The translations under genes were made by a program, and so were the position numbers. Of a DNA stretch of 64,000 bases, positions 9,437-19,026 are shown piece after piece. Source of the stretch: Zhongshania sp. R06B22 (GTDB lineage Bacteria > Pseudomonadota > Gammaproteobacteria > Pseudomonadales > Spongiibacteraceae); contig NZ_JBFRYB010000001.1 in assembly GCF_040892595.1 (NCBI RefSeq), positions 3,348,001 to 3,412,000 of the forward strand. The letters run 5' to 3'. The notes beneath the pieces were generated by a model. It searched no databases. It was not told where the DNA came from and was given only the letters and a program-made list of their open reading frames with translations. How positions within the stretch are numbered: position 1 is the stretch's first letter; each line of letters begins with the position of its first letter.

Positions 9437-10156
9437 ATGGTTAACAGATCTTCGAAAAACGATATTAAAAACCTAATCTATCAACTTATTCCTGGGCGCT
9501 GCATTCTGTGCCAAAGCCCCAGCCTGCGGCATATAGATCTATGCCAGAGCTGCGAAAACGAGCTGCCGTGGCTGGGTAGTTGCTGCGAATGTTGTGCGCT
9601 GCCCTTGGCGGAGAATCATCAACACACACGCTGCGGGAAATGCCTCCGCAACCCCCCAGCTTTTCGACACTGCATTTGCCCGCTGCGTTATGACTTCCCT
9701 GTTGACCGCCTAATAGCGGGCTTTAAACATCAAAAGAAGCTTAAGTATGGCGCAGTGCTCAGCAGACTATGGCTAAGCCACTGCCAAGCTCAAATCAATC
9801 ACATTCCCGACGCGCTGATACCCGTTCCAATCCACTGGCGACGGCGCCTAATACGCGGCTTCAATCAATCTTCAATGATCGCCAAGGATCTTAGTGCGGC
9901 GTTAGATATACCGATATATCACGCCGTCAGCCACCCCCGTGCAACTCGTTCACAACAGGGTTTAAGCGCCGCCGCTAGACGTAAAAATTTGCAGCAGGCA
10001 TTTGCATTTTCAAAGCATCATAACGTCAACGGCAAACATCTCGCCGTGATAGACGATGTGCTTACAACAACCGCGACAGCCAATACCATGGCCGCTATAC
10101 TGGCGCGCAACGGCGCTGCCCGCATTGATATTTGGTGTTTGGCGCGCACACCTTGA
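9437..10156 (+). CDS. ComF family protein (double zinc ribbon plus phosphoribosyltransferase-like domain)
   Basis: ComF/GntX-type proteins have an N-terminal cysteine-rich zinc-ribbon region and a C-terminal phosphoribosyltransferase fold. Here CxxC pairs occur at CILCQS, LCQSC, CCECC and CGKC in the first 75 residues, and the PRPP loop VIDDVLTTTAT is near the end. In Haemophilus and Bacillus the homologue is needed for natural transformation; in other bacteria the role is unclear. AAGG stands six bases before the ATG at 9437, preferred over the ATG at 9431. The position divergent from bioB is common in gammaproteobacteria. Confidence 0.9.
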   Translation: MVNRSSKNDIKNLIYQLIPGRCILCQSPSLRHIDLCQSCENELPWLGSCCECCALPLAENHQHTRCGKCLRNPPAFRHCICPLRYDFPVDRLIAGFKHQKKLKYGAVLSRLWLSHCQAQINHIPDALIPVPIHWRRRLIRGFNQSSMIAKDLSAALDIPIYHAVSHPRATRSQQGLSAAARRKNLQQAFAFSKHHNVNGKHLAVIDDVLTTTATANTMAAILARNGAARIDIWCLARTP

Positions 10157-10185
10157 GGCAAGCAATGACAAAGGAGGAGAAATAA

Positions 10186-10233
10186 ATGCCCACACAAGCC
10201 TCTCTCCAATCCACATTGCAGACATTCACATGA
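10186..10233 (+). CDS. Putative 15-residue leader peptide, coupled to modB
   Basis: A very strong ribosome site (AAGGAGGAG) stands six bases before an ATG that opens a frame of only 15 codons (MPTQASLQSTLQTFT). Its TGA stop overlaps the modB ATG as ATGA. modB itself has no recognisable ribosome site, so ribosomes probably reach modB by finishing this small ORF. It could be a regulatory leader or simply a coupling device. It shows no similarity to the signal peptide of ModA, the missing binding protein. Confidence 0.55.
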   Translation: MPTQASLQSTLQTFT

Positions 10234-10931
10234 GCCATAACGACTGGCTCGCCATTGCCTTAACACTCAAATTAGCGGGCTTAACAACGCTTATTTTATT
10301 AGTCATTGGCACGCCACTGGCGTGGTGGCTAGCGCATACCCGCGTTCGTATTAAACCGGTATTAGAGGCCATCATCGCCCTACCTCTGGTACTGCCACCC
10401 ACCGTTTTAGGCTTTTACTTACTTATTGCCTTTGCACCGAACTCAGCCATCGCTCAATTCTGGCAACTATTAACCGGTGGCACGCTGGCCTTTAGCTTTA
10501 GCGCACTGGTCATTGCCTCGGTAATTTATTCCCTGCCCTTTGTAGTCCAGCCCTTGCAGAGTGGCTTTCAGCAACTGTCCAAACCATTAATAGAGGCCTC
10601 TGCCAGCCTAGGCGCAGGCCCCATCGACCGTTTCTTCAGTGTCATTTTACCGCTGTGTCGCAGCAATTTTTTAGTGGCCAGCACCCTCGGCTTTGCCCAC
10701 ACCGTCGGCGAATTCGGGGTGGTCTTAATGATTGGCGGCAATATACCCGGCGAGACTCAGGTCCTTTCCATCGCACTTTATGAGCGGGTGGAGTCTTTGC
10801 AATACGACACCGCGCACTGGTTGGCCGGCGGACTTATCGCCTTCTCCTTACTGGTGCTGAGCTTTGTGTATTTGGTAAATGGCTACCGTGTCGTCACATC
10901 CCCAGTGCAAAACAGTGAGACCGCTAAATGA
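10230..10931 (+). CDS. modB: Molybdate ABC transporter permease
   Basis: ModB is the inner-membrane channel of the molybdate importer. The 233 residues have about five hydrophobic spans, and the EAA loop that docks the ATPase appears around IEASASLGAGPIDRFFSVILP. The conserved HTVGEFGVVLMIGG stretch is characteristic. I start at 10230 because the homologous protein begins MSHNDWLAIALTLKL; longer versions run into comF. It overlaps modC as ATGA. No modA precedes it, so the periplasmic molybdate-binding protein must be encoded elsewhere or be absent. Confidence 0.93.
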   Translation: MSHNDWLAIALTLKLAGLTTLILLVIGTPLAWWLAHTRVRIKPVLEAIIALPLVLPPTVLGFYLLIAFAPNSAIAQFWQLLTGGTLAFSFSALVIASVIYSLPFVVQPLQSGFQQLSKPLIEASASLGAGPIDRFFSVILPLCRSNFLVASTLGFAHTVGEFGVVLMIGGNIPGETQVLSIALYERVESLQYDTAHWLAGGLIAFSLLVLSFVYLVNGYRVVTSPVQNSETAK

Positions 10932-12025
10932 GTCTCCTGCTATCTCTGCACAAGCAACTCGGCGACTTCAATCTCGATATTGATACGGCATTGCCAAGCT
11001 CGGGGGTTACTGCAATTTGCGGACCCAGTGGCAGCGGTAAGACAAGCCTACTTCGCTGCATCGCCGGTTTAGATATCGCCCCCAAAGGCATGGTGCAATT
11101 TGTAGGACAAGACTGGCAAACGGAGCGTCGCACCCTAAAAACAGAACACCGCGGTATTGGGCTTGTTTTTCAAGACGCGCAATTATTCCCGCACCTCACC
11201 GTGGCCGGCAACCTTGAGTATGCTCGCAAACGGCAATTTAATAGTGCCGGACCGTCAACTGAGCAAGTGTGTGACTGGCTACAAATTACGCCACTGTTAA
11301 ATCGCTCCATCACCAAACTTTCTGGCGGCGAACGCAAGCGTGTTGCCATCGCCCGCGCACTGCTTCGTCACCCCCAAATTCTGCTGATGGATGAGCCACT
11401 GGCGGGCCTGCACGACAGTGCCAGAGAACAAATGCTTGATGTGCTGCAATCGTTAGCCAAACACTTAGCCATTCCCGTTTTGTATGTCAGTCATAGTTTT
11501 CATGAAATTAGCCGCCTGGCCGATCACGTTATTTTATTGGAAAACGGCCAGCTCATTGCCGAAGGCGATCTGATCAGCCTAAGCACTCGACTAGACCTGC
11601 CCCTCAGCCATCAGCAGGGCGCCGGGGCAGTGCTTAGCGCGCAGCTAGTGGAGCACGATGTAGATTACCAGCTCAGTACAATAGCGCTGGATACTGATCA
11701 CCAGCTCACCATCAAGCAGATTAGCGCCCCAAAAGGCCAAGCTCTGCGCCTATTTGTGGCCGCAAGAGACGTTAGCATTAACTTAGAAGCACCTCAGAAA
11801 AGCAGCATAATGAATATTATGCCATGCACTATTGACGCTATCGAACACCATTCAACAGCGTCTTTAAGCGCCCAGCTCACCATTCGTTTAAAGCTAAACG
11901 AGCAATATGTGTTGGCGCATATCACCCGTAAATCCTGTGACCGCCTGCAACTTCAAGAAGGCCAACGCATCTTTGCGCAGATTAAAACTGTCGCCTTAAT
12001 CAATGAATACGGGCCTACAATATGA
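10928..12025 (+). CDS. modC: Molybdate ABC transporter ATP-binding protein
   Basis: ModC powers ModB-mediated molybdate uptake. The ATPase domain has Walker A GPSGSGKT (residues 32-39), Q-loop VFQDAQLFPHL, signature LSGGERKRVAIARAL (131-145), Walker B ILLMDEP (151-157) and switch His in VSHS. The last about 75 residues form a MOP-type domain that binds oxyanion, as expected for ModC. The 365-residue length is normal. The gene overlaps modB and srkA by four bases each. Confidence 0.94.
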   Translation: MSLLLSLHKQLGDFNLDIDTALPSSGVTAICGPSGSGKTSLLRCIAGLDIAPKGMVQFVGQDWQTERRTLKTEHRGIGLVFQDAQLFPHLTVAGNLEYARKRQFNSAGPSTEQVCDWLQITPLLNRSITKLSGGERKRVAIARALLRHPQILLMDEPLAGLHDSAREQMLDVLQSLAKHLAIPVLYVSHSFHEISRLADHVILLENGQLIAEGDLISLSTRLDLPLSHQQGAGAVLSAQLVEHDVDYQLSTIALDTDHQLTIKQISAPKGQALRLFVAARDVSINLEAPQKSSIMNIMPCTIDAIEHHSTASLSAQLTIRLKLNEQYVLAHITRKSCDRLQLQEGQRIFAQIKTVALINEYGPTI

Positions 12026-13011
12026 GCACGCTAGAACAAATCGATTTCACCAACCTCAATCCCGATCGCGTCATCGACGCAGTTGAAAGCCTCGGCTATG
12101 TCAGCGATTTGCGCGTTTTTGCGCTCAATAGCTATGAAAATCGGGTGTATCAATTTGGCTTAGAAGAGAAAGAACCCATCGTGGTGAAATTCTATCGACC
12201 CGAGCGCTGGAGCGACGAACAGATATTAGAAGAACATCGCTTTACACAGCAGCTAGCCGATACCGACATACCCGTTATTCCACCCTGGCAAAATACCGCA
12301 GGTGACAGCCTATTTCATTTTGAAGGGTATCGCTTTGCCCTGTACCCACGCCGCGGCGGCCACGCGCCGGCATTGGATGATATGGACAATCTCTTCCAAC
12401 TAGGCCGCCTGTTTGGTCGCTTACACTTGGTGGGCGCAAGCACAACATTCCAAGTCCGCCCCAAGCTCGATGTTGTCAGTTTTGGCGACGAAAGCCGTCG
12501 CGATATATTACTCGGTGTGATTCCTGACAGCCTGCAAGAGTCCTATGCAACAACGAGCGAGGATCTCTTAGTGCTTGTGCGCCAGCGCTTTAAAGACATT
12601 GCCCCCACGTATATTCGCACCCACGGCGACGGGCATGTCGGCAATATTTTGTCGCGCAGTGACGAGACATGGCTGGTAGACTTTGACGACAGCCGCATGG
12701 CACCGGCTATTCAAGATTTATGGATGTTCCTGTCCGGGGAACAAGACGCTCAGCAACGCGCCATCATGGAATTAGTGGAAGGCTATCAAGAGTTTTACGA
12801 CTTTAATCCCCGAGAATTAGGGCTCATCGAGGCACTGCGAAGCTTGCGGATTATGCATCACGCCGCTTGGTTAGCGCGGCGCTGGGAAGATCCTGCTTTT
12901 CCCAAAGCCTTCCCTTGGTTTAATACCGAACGCTATTGGGGCGAACACATTCTACAATTAAGAGAGCAGCTGTCGTTGATGCAAGAACCCGCCTTACGCA
13001 TGCCCTACTGA
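12022..13011 (+). CDS. srkA: Stress response kinase A (YihE/RdoA family)
   Basis: This 329-residue protein matches the SrkA/YihE family of aminoglycoside-phosphotransferase-like Ser/Thr kinases, 328 residues in E. coli. There it limits Cpx-linked and MazEF-linked death under stress. The catalytic loop HGDGHVGNIL and metal-binding DFDD are present, and the N-lobe has VVKFYRP with the nucleotide-binding lysine. It is coupled to modC by an ATGA overlap, an unusual partnership; in E. coli it precedes dsbA. A link to molybdate uptake is not known. Confidence 0.9.
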   Translation: MSTLEQIDFTNLNPDRVIDAVESLGYVSDLRVFALNSYENRVYQFGLEEKEPIVVKFYRPERWSDEQILEEHRFTQQLADTDIPVIPPWQNTAGDSLFHFEGYRFALYPRRGGHAPALDDMDNLFQLGRLFGRLHLVGASTTFQVRPKLDVVSFGDESRRDILLGVIPDSLQESYATTSEDLLVLVRQRFKDIAPTYIRTHGDGHVGNILSRSDETWLVDFDDSRMAPAIQDLWMFLSGEQDAQQRAIMELVEGYQEFYDFNPRELGLIEALRSLRIMHHAAWLARRWEDPAFPKAFPWFNTERYWGEHILQLREQLSLMQEPALRMPY

Positions 13012-13322
13012 ACGTTAAATTAGCGGGCACGCATGCCTACGCAGTTAATAATCTGCACCTTTGCGCTGCCCTGATCCAAGCCCCGAAGTTATACGTAGAG
13101 CTTGATTATATTTTCGGCACTCGCATACTAACATTCAGCGTTAGTTTCGTTGGTTTCGTCAATTTGATCTTCTAAACTAATAGTTATAATAAACATTCAG
13201 ACCACTTTTGGGCCCCTGAGTACAATATAAGCTCGCCAGCATTAGTTTTTTATAACGGTTCAGGCCTGAAATCATAACAATCAGTATTAAGTCCGTCCTC
13301 TCGTCAGGGCGCAGGAGCCCAA
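13012..13322. other. Intergenic region before the molybdenum hydroxylase genes
   Basis: This gap probably carries the promoter for the molybdenum hydroxylase operon: TATAAT at 13185-13190 with a weak TTGATC 15 bases before it. AGGAG stands five bases before the ATG at 13323. I see no ModE-like operator and no clear terminator for srkA. Confidence 0.35.
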
Positions 13323-13781
13323 ATGTTTACTATCCGCGTAAATGGTGTTGCTCACACCGTCGATGCCAGCGAAGACAAACCTCTACTATGGGTGTTGAGA
13401 GAAAATCTAAAGTTAACAGGCACCAAATATGGCTGCGGACAAGCCCTATGTGGCGCGTGCACGGTGCACATTGATGGCCAGCCTACACGCTCCTGTGTGA
13501 TGCCAATAAGCGCCGTTGGCGAAAAGCAAGTTCGCACAGTTGAAGACATCCGTAATGAGAACATCGGCAGCCTAGTACAACGTGCCTGGCAAGAACTAAA
13601 TGTCCCCCAGTGCGGCTACTGTCAGTCGGGGCAAATTATGGCGGCAACAGCGCTATTAAAAGACAACAGCTCACCCAGCGATCAAGACATTGATAAAGCC
13701 ATGTCAGGCAATATCTGTCGCTGCGGCACTTATCCGCGAATACGCCAAGCCATCCATAAAATCGCCACCGAGCAGCTATAG
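13323..13781 (+). CDS. (2Fe-2S)-binding subunit of a xanthine-dehydrogenase-family molybdenum hydroxylase (IorA-like)
   Basis: This 152-residue subunit carries electrons from the molybdenum site. The plant-type 2Fe-2S cluster uses Cys38, 43, 46 and 58 ([10 protein letters not shown] and RSC), and the second, helical cluster uses Cys97, 100, 132 and 134 (QCGYC and ICRC). The short two-cluster form without FAD is typical of isoquinoline 1-oxidoreductase-type enzymes, which pass electrons to a cytochrome, not to NAD. The next gene encodes the catalytic subunit eleven bases downstream and the third a cytochrome c. The substrate is unknown. Confidence 0.93.
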   Translation: MFTIRVNGVAHTVDASEDKPLLWVLRENLKLTGTKYGCGQALCGACTVHIDGQPTRSCVMPISAVGEKQVRTVEDIRNENIGSLVQRAWQELNVPQCGYCQSGQIMAATALLKDNSSPSDQDIDKAMSGNICRCGTYPRIRQAIHKIATEQL

Positions 13782-13792
13782 AGGTTGTTGCA

Positions 13793-16006
13793 ATGACTAA
13801 TTTAAAAAGCGTATCGCGTCGAGATTTTATCCGCGTTAGCGTGCTTGCCGGCGGCGGCCTACTGGTCGCGTGTGGCGGCGGCTCATCCGGCGGCAATGCT
13901 CCAAGCAACCCAAACGACAACGACGGCCCACCAACAACGCCTGCGGATGCCTTCCAAGTTGGCGAGTTCATGCGGATCAGTACCGACAACAAAATAACCA
14001 TCCTCGTCGGCGCGGCAGAGATCGGCCAAGGCGCCCTCACGGCTATACCGATGATCGTCGCTGAAGAGCTTGACGCCGACTGGAGTCAAGTGACATCCGA
14101 GTTATCGCCGGTAGCGGCTAACTTTAACAATCCATATTTCCAAAACCTACTTCAATTCACCGTCGCAAGCTCCGCTGTTCGTGGTTATTTTGAAGGGCAA
14201 CGCAGTGTCGGCGCCGCCGTTCGACAAATGCTGATCAATGCGGCAGCGAAACGCTGGGACGTCGAGGCAAGCACCCTCCGCACCGAAGCGAGCCACGTAA
14301 TAGATGATATCGGCGGGCGCAGCGCTAGTTACGGTGAACTCTCTAGCGCGGCAGCTGAAGAAGCCATTCCCAACAACCCACCGTTAAAAGATCCGGCAAA
14401 CTATCGCATCATCGGCACATCTCCACAGCGCTTAGACGCCGCCGACAAAACCGATGGTAGCTTTCAATACGGGATAGATGTTGATATCCCCAATATGCTC
14501 ACCGCCGTTATTGCTCGGCCACCTAGATTCAACGGCCAAGCCCTTAATGTTGATGATAATGCCGCTCTTGCCGTTCCGGGGGTGAGAGGTGTTTATACTA
14601 TTATCGGTGGGGTCGCCGTTGTCGCCGACGATTTTTGGGCTGCAGAAAAAGGCCGTAAAGCGCTCACGGTGCAATGGAACGAACTGCTAGCCGGCCGCAC
14701 TGATTCCGATATCCAGCGCAGTGCCTATGAGCTCAGACTTAACATTCCGGGCCTTCCCATTAGAAACGATGGACTAGTGCTACTTGCGCAGACCTTAGCT
14801 AGCGAAACCCTAAGCGCAGACTATTACTTCCCCTTTATGGCTCACGCCGCCATGGAGCCACTGAATGTGGTCGTCGACTATGACGGCAGCAGCGCAGAGA
14901 TTTGGACTGGCACCCAATCACCAACCCTAGACAAAATTTTTGCGGGCCTTGTTTTAGGTCTACTGCCAGGTCAAATTACGTTTCACGCCATGCCATCAGG
15001 CGGCGGCTTTGGACGCAGAGGTAACCCTCTTGCCGACTATGTACGCGACGCCTGCGCGGTAGCCAAGCAATTACAACAACCGGTAAAAGTCATTTGGACA
15101 CGGGAAGATGACATGAAAGGTGGCTTCTATCGACCAGCCGCCGCCGTCAGAGTGTCCGCGTCTATCGACAGCGCCAACAATATCAGCGCATGGACCCATC
15201 GAGCAGTCACCCAAGATGTCACAGCAAGTCTTTATGGCGAAAACCTTCTCGATAACCTCGCTGATTTCACCTTACCTCCGCTTAGGGAGTTAACTGATTT
15301 TGATACCGGTATGCCCTACAAAATAGACAATGTGCTGATGGACGCCCATATCACTGCCAATCCCACCATGCCAGCACTGTGGATGCGCTCGGTCAATAAA
15401 TTTTCAGACGTATTTGCACAAGAGACCTTTGTAGATGAACTGGCAATGAAAGTGGGCAAAAATCCCTACAACTTTCGGCGCGATTTGCTCTCAGAAAAAC
15501 CACGCCACCGCGCGGTGCTAGACGCCGTCGCCGAGGCTGCTGGCTGGGGTTTTAGCGCCGCCGGAATCAGTCAAGGTATTGCTGTGATGGGACACTGGAA
15601 TAGCTTTGTTGCACAGGTCGTTGAAGTGTCTGTCTCTGCAAATAGAGAGCTTACCGTCCATCGCGTCGTTAGCGCCGTAGATTGCGGTACTGCGGTGAAT
15701 CCAGATTTAGTAATAGCCCAAGTCGAATCGGCAATTATTTTTGCGCTATCAAGTATTTTATTCGGTGAAATACTGTTAGAAAACGGTGTTGTTCAGCAAA
15801 GTAATTTTGATGATTATCCGGTTCTGCGCATGCATCAAACCCCGGTCATAGAAACCGTTATCGTCAACAGCGCTATGCCAGTGGGTGGCGTGGGCGAACT
15901 GGGCGTTCCCTGCGTAGGTCCGGCCCTTGCCAATGCCATTTACGGCGCCATTGGTGAGCGTATTCGAGAGCTGCCGCTCACCCGCAGTAATTTTATAATC
16001 GCCTAA
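13793..16006 (+). CDS. Molybdopterin-binding catalytic subunit of a xanthine-dehydrogenase-family hydroxylase (IorB-like), Tat-exported
   Basis: The 737-residue protein hydroxylates an unknown, probably aromatic or aldehyde, substrate at a molybdenum cofactor. Residues 8-12 (SRRDF) are a twin-arginine signal, and the following LLVAC looks like a lipobox at Cys27, so it may be exported folded and lipid-anchored. The molybdopterin motif GGGFGRRG and the GVGELGVP stretch with the likely catalytic Glu near the C-terminus are intact. Related enzymes include isoquinoline 1-oxidoreductase and membrane-bound aldehyde dehydrogenases; the substrate cannot be read from sequence. The modBC genes just upstream would supply its metal. 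Confidence 0.9.
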   Translation: MTNLKSVSRRDFIRVSVLAGGGLLVACGGGSSGGNAPSNPNDNDGPPTTPADAFQVGEFMRISTDNKITILVGAAEIGQGALTAIPMIVAEELDADWSQVTSELSPVAANFNNPYFQNLLQFTVASSAVRGYFEGQRSVGAAVRQMLINAAAKRWDVEASTLRTEASHVIDDIGGRSASYGELSSAAAEEAIPNNPPLKDPANYRIIGTSPQRLDAADKTDGSFQYGIDVDIPNMLTAVIARPPRFNGQALNVDDNAALAVPGVRGVYTIIGGVAVVADDFWAAEKGRKALTVQWNELLAGRTDSDIQRSAYELRLNIPGLPIRNDGLVLLAQTLASETLSADYYFPFMAHAAMEPLNVVVDYDGSSAEIWTGTQSPTLDKIFAGLVLGLLPGQITFHAMPSGGGFGRRGNPLADYVRDACAVAKQLQQPVKVIWTREDDMKGGFYRPAAAVRVSASIDSANNISAWTHRAVTQDVTASLYGENLLDNLADFTLPPLRELTDFDTGMPYKIDNVLMDAHITANPTMPALWMRSVNKFSDVFAQETFVDELAMKVGKNPYNFRRDLLSEKPRHRAVLDAVAEAAGWGFSAAGISQGIAVMGHWNSFVAQVVEVSVSANRELTVHRVVSAVDCGTAVNPDLVIAQVESAIIFALSSILFGEILLENGVVQQSNFDDYPVLRMHQTPVIETVIVNSAMPVGGVGELGVPCVGPALANAIYGAIGERIRELPLTRSNFIIA

Positions 16007-16020
16007 TCAGGGAGCTGACT

Positions 16021-16572
16021 ATGACACTAAATTCCGCATCTAAGGCTCGCTGGCTGATGGCACTAACCGTTTTCATCACCGCGGCTCTAACAAATGGTAA
16101 TGCACTCGCGCAATCCCCATTATTCGAGCCGCTTTACGAGGTTTTAACTCACCCAAGGTGCATGAATTGTCATACCGTCACAGACTTTCCACGACAGGGT
16201 GACGAACGCCGCCGCCATGACCAATTAGTTGTCAGGGGCGCTGACAACCATGGTGCGCCTACGCTGCAGTGCTCCGCCTGTCATCAAGACGAAAATGTGG
16301 CCGACGATGCCGTGCCAGGCGCCCCCCACTGGGCCCTAGCGCCGTTAAGCATGGGCTGGGAGGGCTTGGATGAACGCGGACTTTGTAATGCCCTTAAAGA
16401 TACCAGCAAAAACGGCAATCGCAGCCTAGAGGACTTATTCGAACATATGACCAAAGACGAATTAGTGTTGTGGGGCTGGACGCCGGGCAGTAATCGCACT
16501 ACCCCGCCACTTAGCCAGACAGACTTTGAAGAAGCGTTAAAAGCATGGGTCGAAGCCGGCGGGCCTTGTTAA
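16021..16572 (+). CDS. Periplasmic dihaem cytochrome c, presumed electron acceptor of the molybdenum hydroxylase
   Basis: The 183-residue protein has a signal peptide ending near ALA at residue 30 and two haem c motifs, CMNCH at 47-51 and CSACH at 84-88. It begins 14 bases after the molybdopterin subunit. Cytochromes accompany IorAB-type enzymes and carry electrons to the respiratory chain, which fits the periplasmic location given by the Tat signal next door. I do not recognise a more precise family. The C-terminal half is hydrophilic with no further haem motif. Confidence 0.85.
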   Translation: MTLNSASKARWLMALTVFITAALTNGNALAQSPLFEPLYEVLTHPRCMNCHTVTDFPRQGDERRRHDQLVVRGADNHGAPTLQCSACHQDENVADDAVPGAPHWALAPLSMGWEGLDERGLCNALKDTSKNGNRSLEDLFEHMTKDELVLWGWTPGSNRTTPPLSQTDFEEALKAWVEAGGPC

Positions 16573-16674
16573 ATTAGTCCTTTTTAATACGCCTCTATCG
16601 ACGTCATTAAAGGCTTACCGCGTGTTGGCTTGGCGGCACTGGTAATTTGCTATGGGTTTTCAATGCCGGGTAGC

Positions 16675-19026
16675 TTATTTAAGAGGCTTGTCTTTCATGT
16701 CGCGCAAATTACTAATCACCGATTCCAATGCCCGATCAAACAGTCGATCATCATCGATAAGCGCTATGGATTGATCGATAAGCGCCGCTTCTAACTCACT
16801 GCGGTTAAGCTCGGCGACCTTAATCCCCGAACGGTTTACAAAAATATATTTACCAATGCCATTGATAACGGCGGCTAAACGACAGCGCAGTATACGACCA
16901 TCGTCCTGACGAAAATCAACCCAATTACCCACCCGCAAGGTTTGTATCCTGTTGGCCAACTCATCAGTCGTTTGCTGATGATTTTCCTTTGCTTTTTCAA
17001 CATCTAGCTGCGGCGCTAATGGCACAGAATGGGCCTTGGAGGCAGGCCAAGCGTCATCGTCATCGAGGGTTTCAGCCAGCGACGCATCCAAATTCGCCAA
17101 ATCTGCCTCATCAAAACTGGTGTCGCTCTCAGGCGCTGCAGTACCTTGGCCTTCAAGCCCCGCATCTCGTGGCGACGCCTTGCGCGAATCCCGCGAAGGC
17201 GTACTCTTCCGACTAAGCTTGGCGAGATGCAGCCGCTCTAGCTGCTCAAACCAGCGATCAGTTTCGAAGGAATTTAATGAAACTCGTGTAAACCCCAAGC
17301 GCAAGGTTTCAACCAACACTGGCAAGGTGGATATCAGTTCGTTTCGATGACCCACATCATCAGAGGGCATGACGCTCCATAGCAAGCGCTCAATCAAACC
17401 AGCATCGTCGTTAAAGCGTTCGCTATCTTTACCATGCTGGATATAACTCAGAAATAAAACCTTGCTCCAGCCCAGCTGCAATATTTTAGTTACCACCGGC
17501 GGGCAATCAACACCACCCAATTTTCGCTCTAAAATGGCCGCTATATGCATACGCGCATTTTCAGCGGCCGCCTTCCCGTCTTCCGCGTCTACCGTCCTAC
17601 GCGCAACCAACTCCGCTCGCCGCTGGGCTTTCTCATTAAAAGATAAAAAGTTATCGCAGGCGTCGGCAAAGACCTGAGTATCTACACCAAAATCACGCAA
17701 GATACACATCACGACTTCTTCGGTTTTCTTATACAGCGGATCCCGCTCTGCAGCCGCCACAGGCGACCAACCAATACCTGCACTAACCAGGGCACTTAGT
17801 AATTTGCGCGCCGGATGCTCATCATGACTAAAAAGGCCCTTATCTAGCATTGCCATTTTTAATACCGGAATCTGCAAGCGGGCAATAAGTCCCTTCAAAG
17901 ACTCGGCTAAAGCATCACCATCCAGAATAAATTGAAACAGGGCGCCGACGAAATTAATGGTATCTTGATCACGCTGACGCGAAAGTGCCGACACATCGGT
18001 ATTAGCAACCAAGTTCACCTGCTGCAAGCGCCCTACTAACTTTTGCGCCATAACATCAAAGTCGGTTTGCGCTGAACCGCCCGATGAGTTTTTTACATTG
18101 AATTGATCGAATTGCTCATGTTGCATTTCCTGCAGCGCTACCATGAAAGAAGGCTTAGACATCGACGTCTTGGACCCACCAGTCTCGCCACCCTTCCCCA
18201 GCAAAGTATCTATCGCATCAAACAAATGCGTGACCAATTCCGCTGACTGCGAACTTTGCGGCGACGCACTCTGCGACTCCTGCTCTGCCGATAACTCAGT
18301 ATTATCATCCTCTGATTTAGGCGCAGAACTCGCTGATTTTTTCTCAAGCGTTTCCAGCGGTAAACCCTGGGCAGCTAGCACCGGAACCAGCAGTTGGTAT
18401 AGCTCCCCAAAACCGGCAATCACTTTGGCATCAAAAATCTTAAAAACAATTAGTTTAGCTTTAATATCTATATCTAGTGATTGACAAGCAACACCCAGAG
18501 CGGAGGCTATTTTTGCAGGCCCCATTGGTAATTCTTTTGCAGCAAGCAACGGGCCGCTAACAACCTGTTGCCAGGCGGTACATAAAATCCAGACTTCGTG
18601 GAGAAAACGGCGCTCCGCTTTATTTGCCATGCCTTCAAGTGCAATCAGCTCTTCAAGTGCTTCTGACTCCAATAATTTAAGTTTGGCTTGACCTCGCTCC
18701 AACGACGACGCCACATGGTTATTCGACACCATGGCGACAAACGCTGTGATAAACGCCTCGGAAAAACCCTTTTCAATGCTCTCACGATTAACTCTAATCT
18801 CACGCATAGCATCAAAATAAAGGTGCTGTTCGCGAGCATTACTCGCTTCGTCAGCCAGCTCGAACAAGCGGTCATCAACTTCATCAAGGAATACCGTCAT
18901 ACGACCTTGTAAAAAACCACAAGCCTTATCACGTATTGCCGCCAACGCATCGGGCAATGGAACGGCAGCAACAGTCGACTCTCGTCGAGCGTTTAATTTC
19001 ACTACCTTGGAAGTGGGGTCAGTCAT
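16675..19026 (-). CDS. DUF1631 family protein
   Basis: This is a 783-residue cytosolic protein of the DUF1631 family, mostly helical, with no signal peptide or membrane span. The N-terminal half is the conserved DUF1631 region (for example LFSHDEHPARKLLSALVSAGIGW). The middle, about residues 600-680, is acidic and disordered-looking. The last about 100 residues resemble a PilZ-like barrel (RVGNWVDFRQDDGRILRCRLA, then KYIFVNRSGIKVAE), suggesting cyclic-di-GMP binding, although the RxxxR motif is not clear. It is convergent with the cytochrome gene and divergent from nadC. Function is unknown. Confidence 0.8.
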   Translation of the reverse strand: MTDPTSKVVKLNARRESTVAAVPLPDALAAIRDKACGFLQGRMTVFLDEVDDRLFELADEASNAREQHLYFDAMREIRVNRESIEKGFSEAFITAFVAMVSNNHVASSLERGQAKLKLLESEALEELIALEGMANKAERRFLHEVWILCTAWQQVVSGPLLAAKELPMGPAKIASALGVACQSLDIDIKAKLIVFKIFDAKVIAGFGELYQLLVPVLAAQGLPLETLEKKSASSAPKSEDDNTELSAEQESQSASPQSSQSAELVTHLFDAIDTLLGKGGETGGSKTSMSKPSFMVALQEMQHEQFDQFNVKNSSGGSAQTDFDVMAQKLVGRLQQVNLVANTDVSALSRQRDQDTINFVGALFQFILDGDALAESLKGLIARLQIPVLKMAMLDKGLFSHDEHPARKLLSALVSAGIGWSPVAAAERDPLYKKTEEVVMCILRDFGVDTQVFADACDNFLSFNEKAQRRAELVARRTVDAEDGKAAAENARMHIAAILERKLGGVDCPPVVTKILQLGWSKVLFLSYIQHGKDSERFNDDAGLIERLLWSVMPSDDVGHRNELISTLPVLVETLRLGFTRVSLNSFETDRWFEQLERLHLAKLSRKSTPSRDSRKASPRDAGLEGQGTAAPESDTSFDEADLANLDASLAETLDDDDAWPASKAHSVPLAPQLDVEKAKENHQQTTDELANRIQTLRVGNWVDFRQDDGRILRCRLAAVINGIGKYIFVNRSGIKVAELNRSELEAALIDQSIALIDDDRLFDRALESVISNLRDMKDKPLK

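Noticed and set aside
10056..10229. 58-codon N-terminal extension of modB
   Set aside because: Overlaps comF and is unlike any ModB; the family start is at 10230.
13012..13175. Plus-strand frame starting inside srkA (12936)
   Set aside because: Starts within another gene, has no ribosome site and no family resemblance.
16630..16655. TGGCGGCAC...TTTGCT resembling a sigma-54 promoter
   Set aside because: GG to GC spacing is 12, not 10; it lies between convergent genes.
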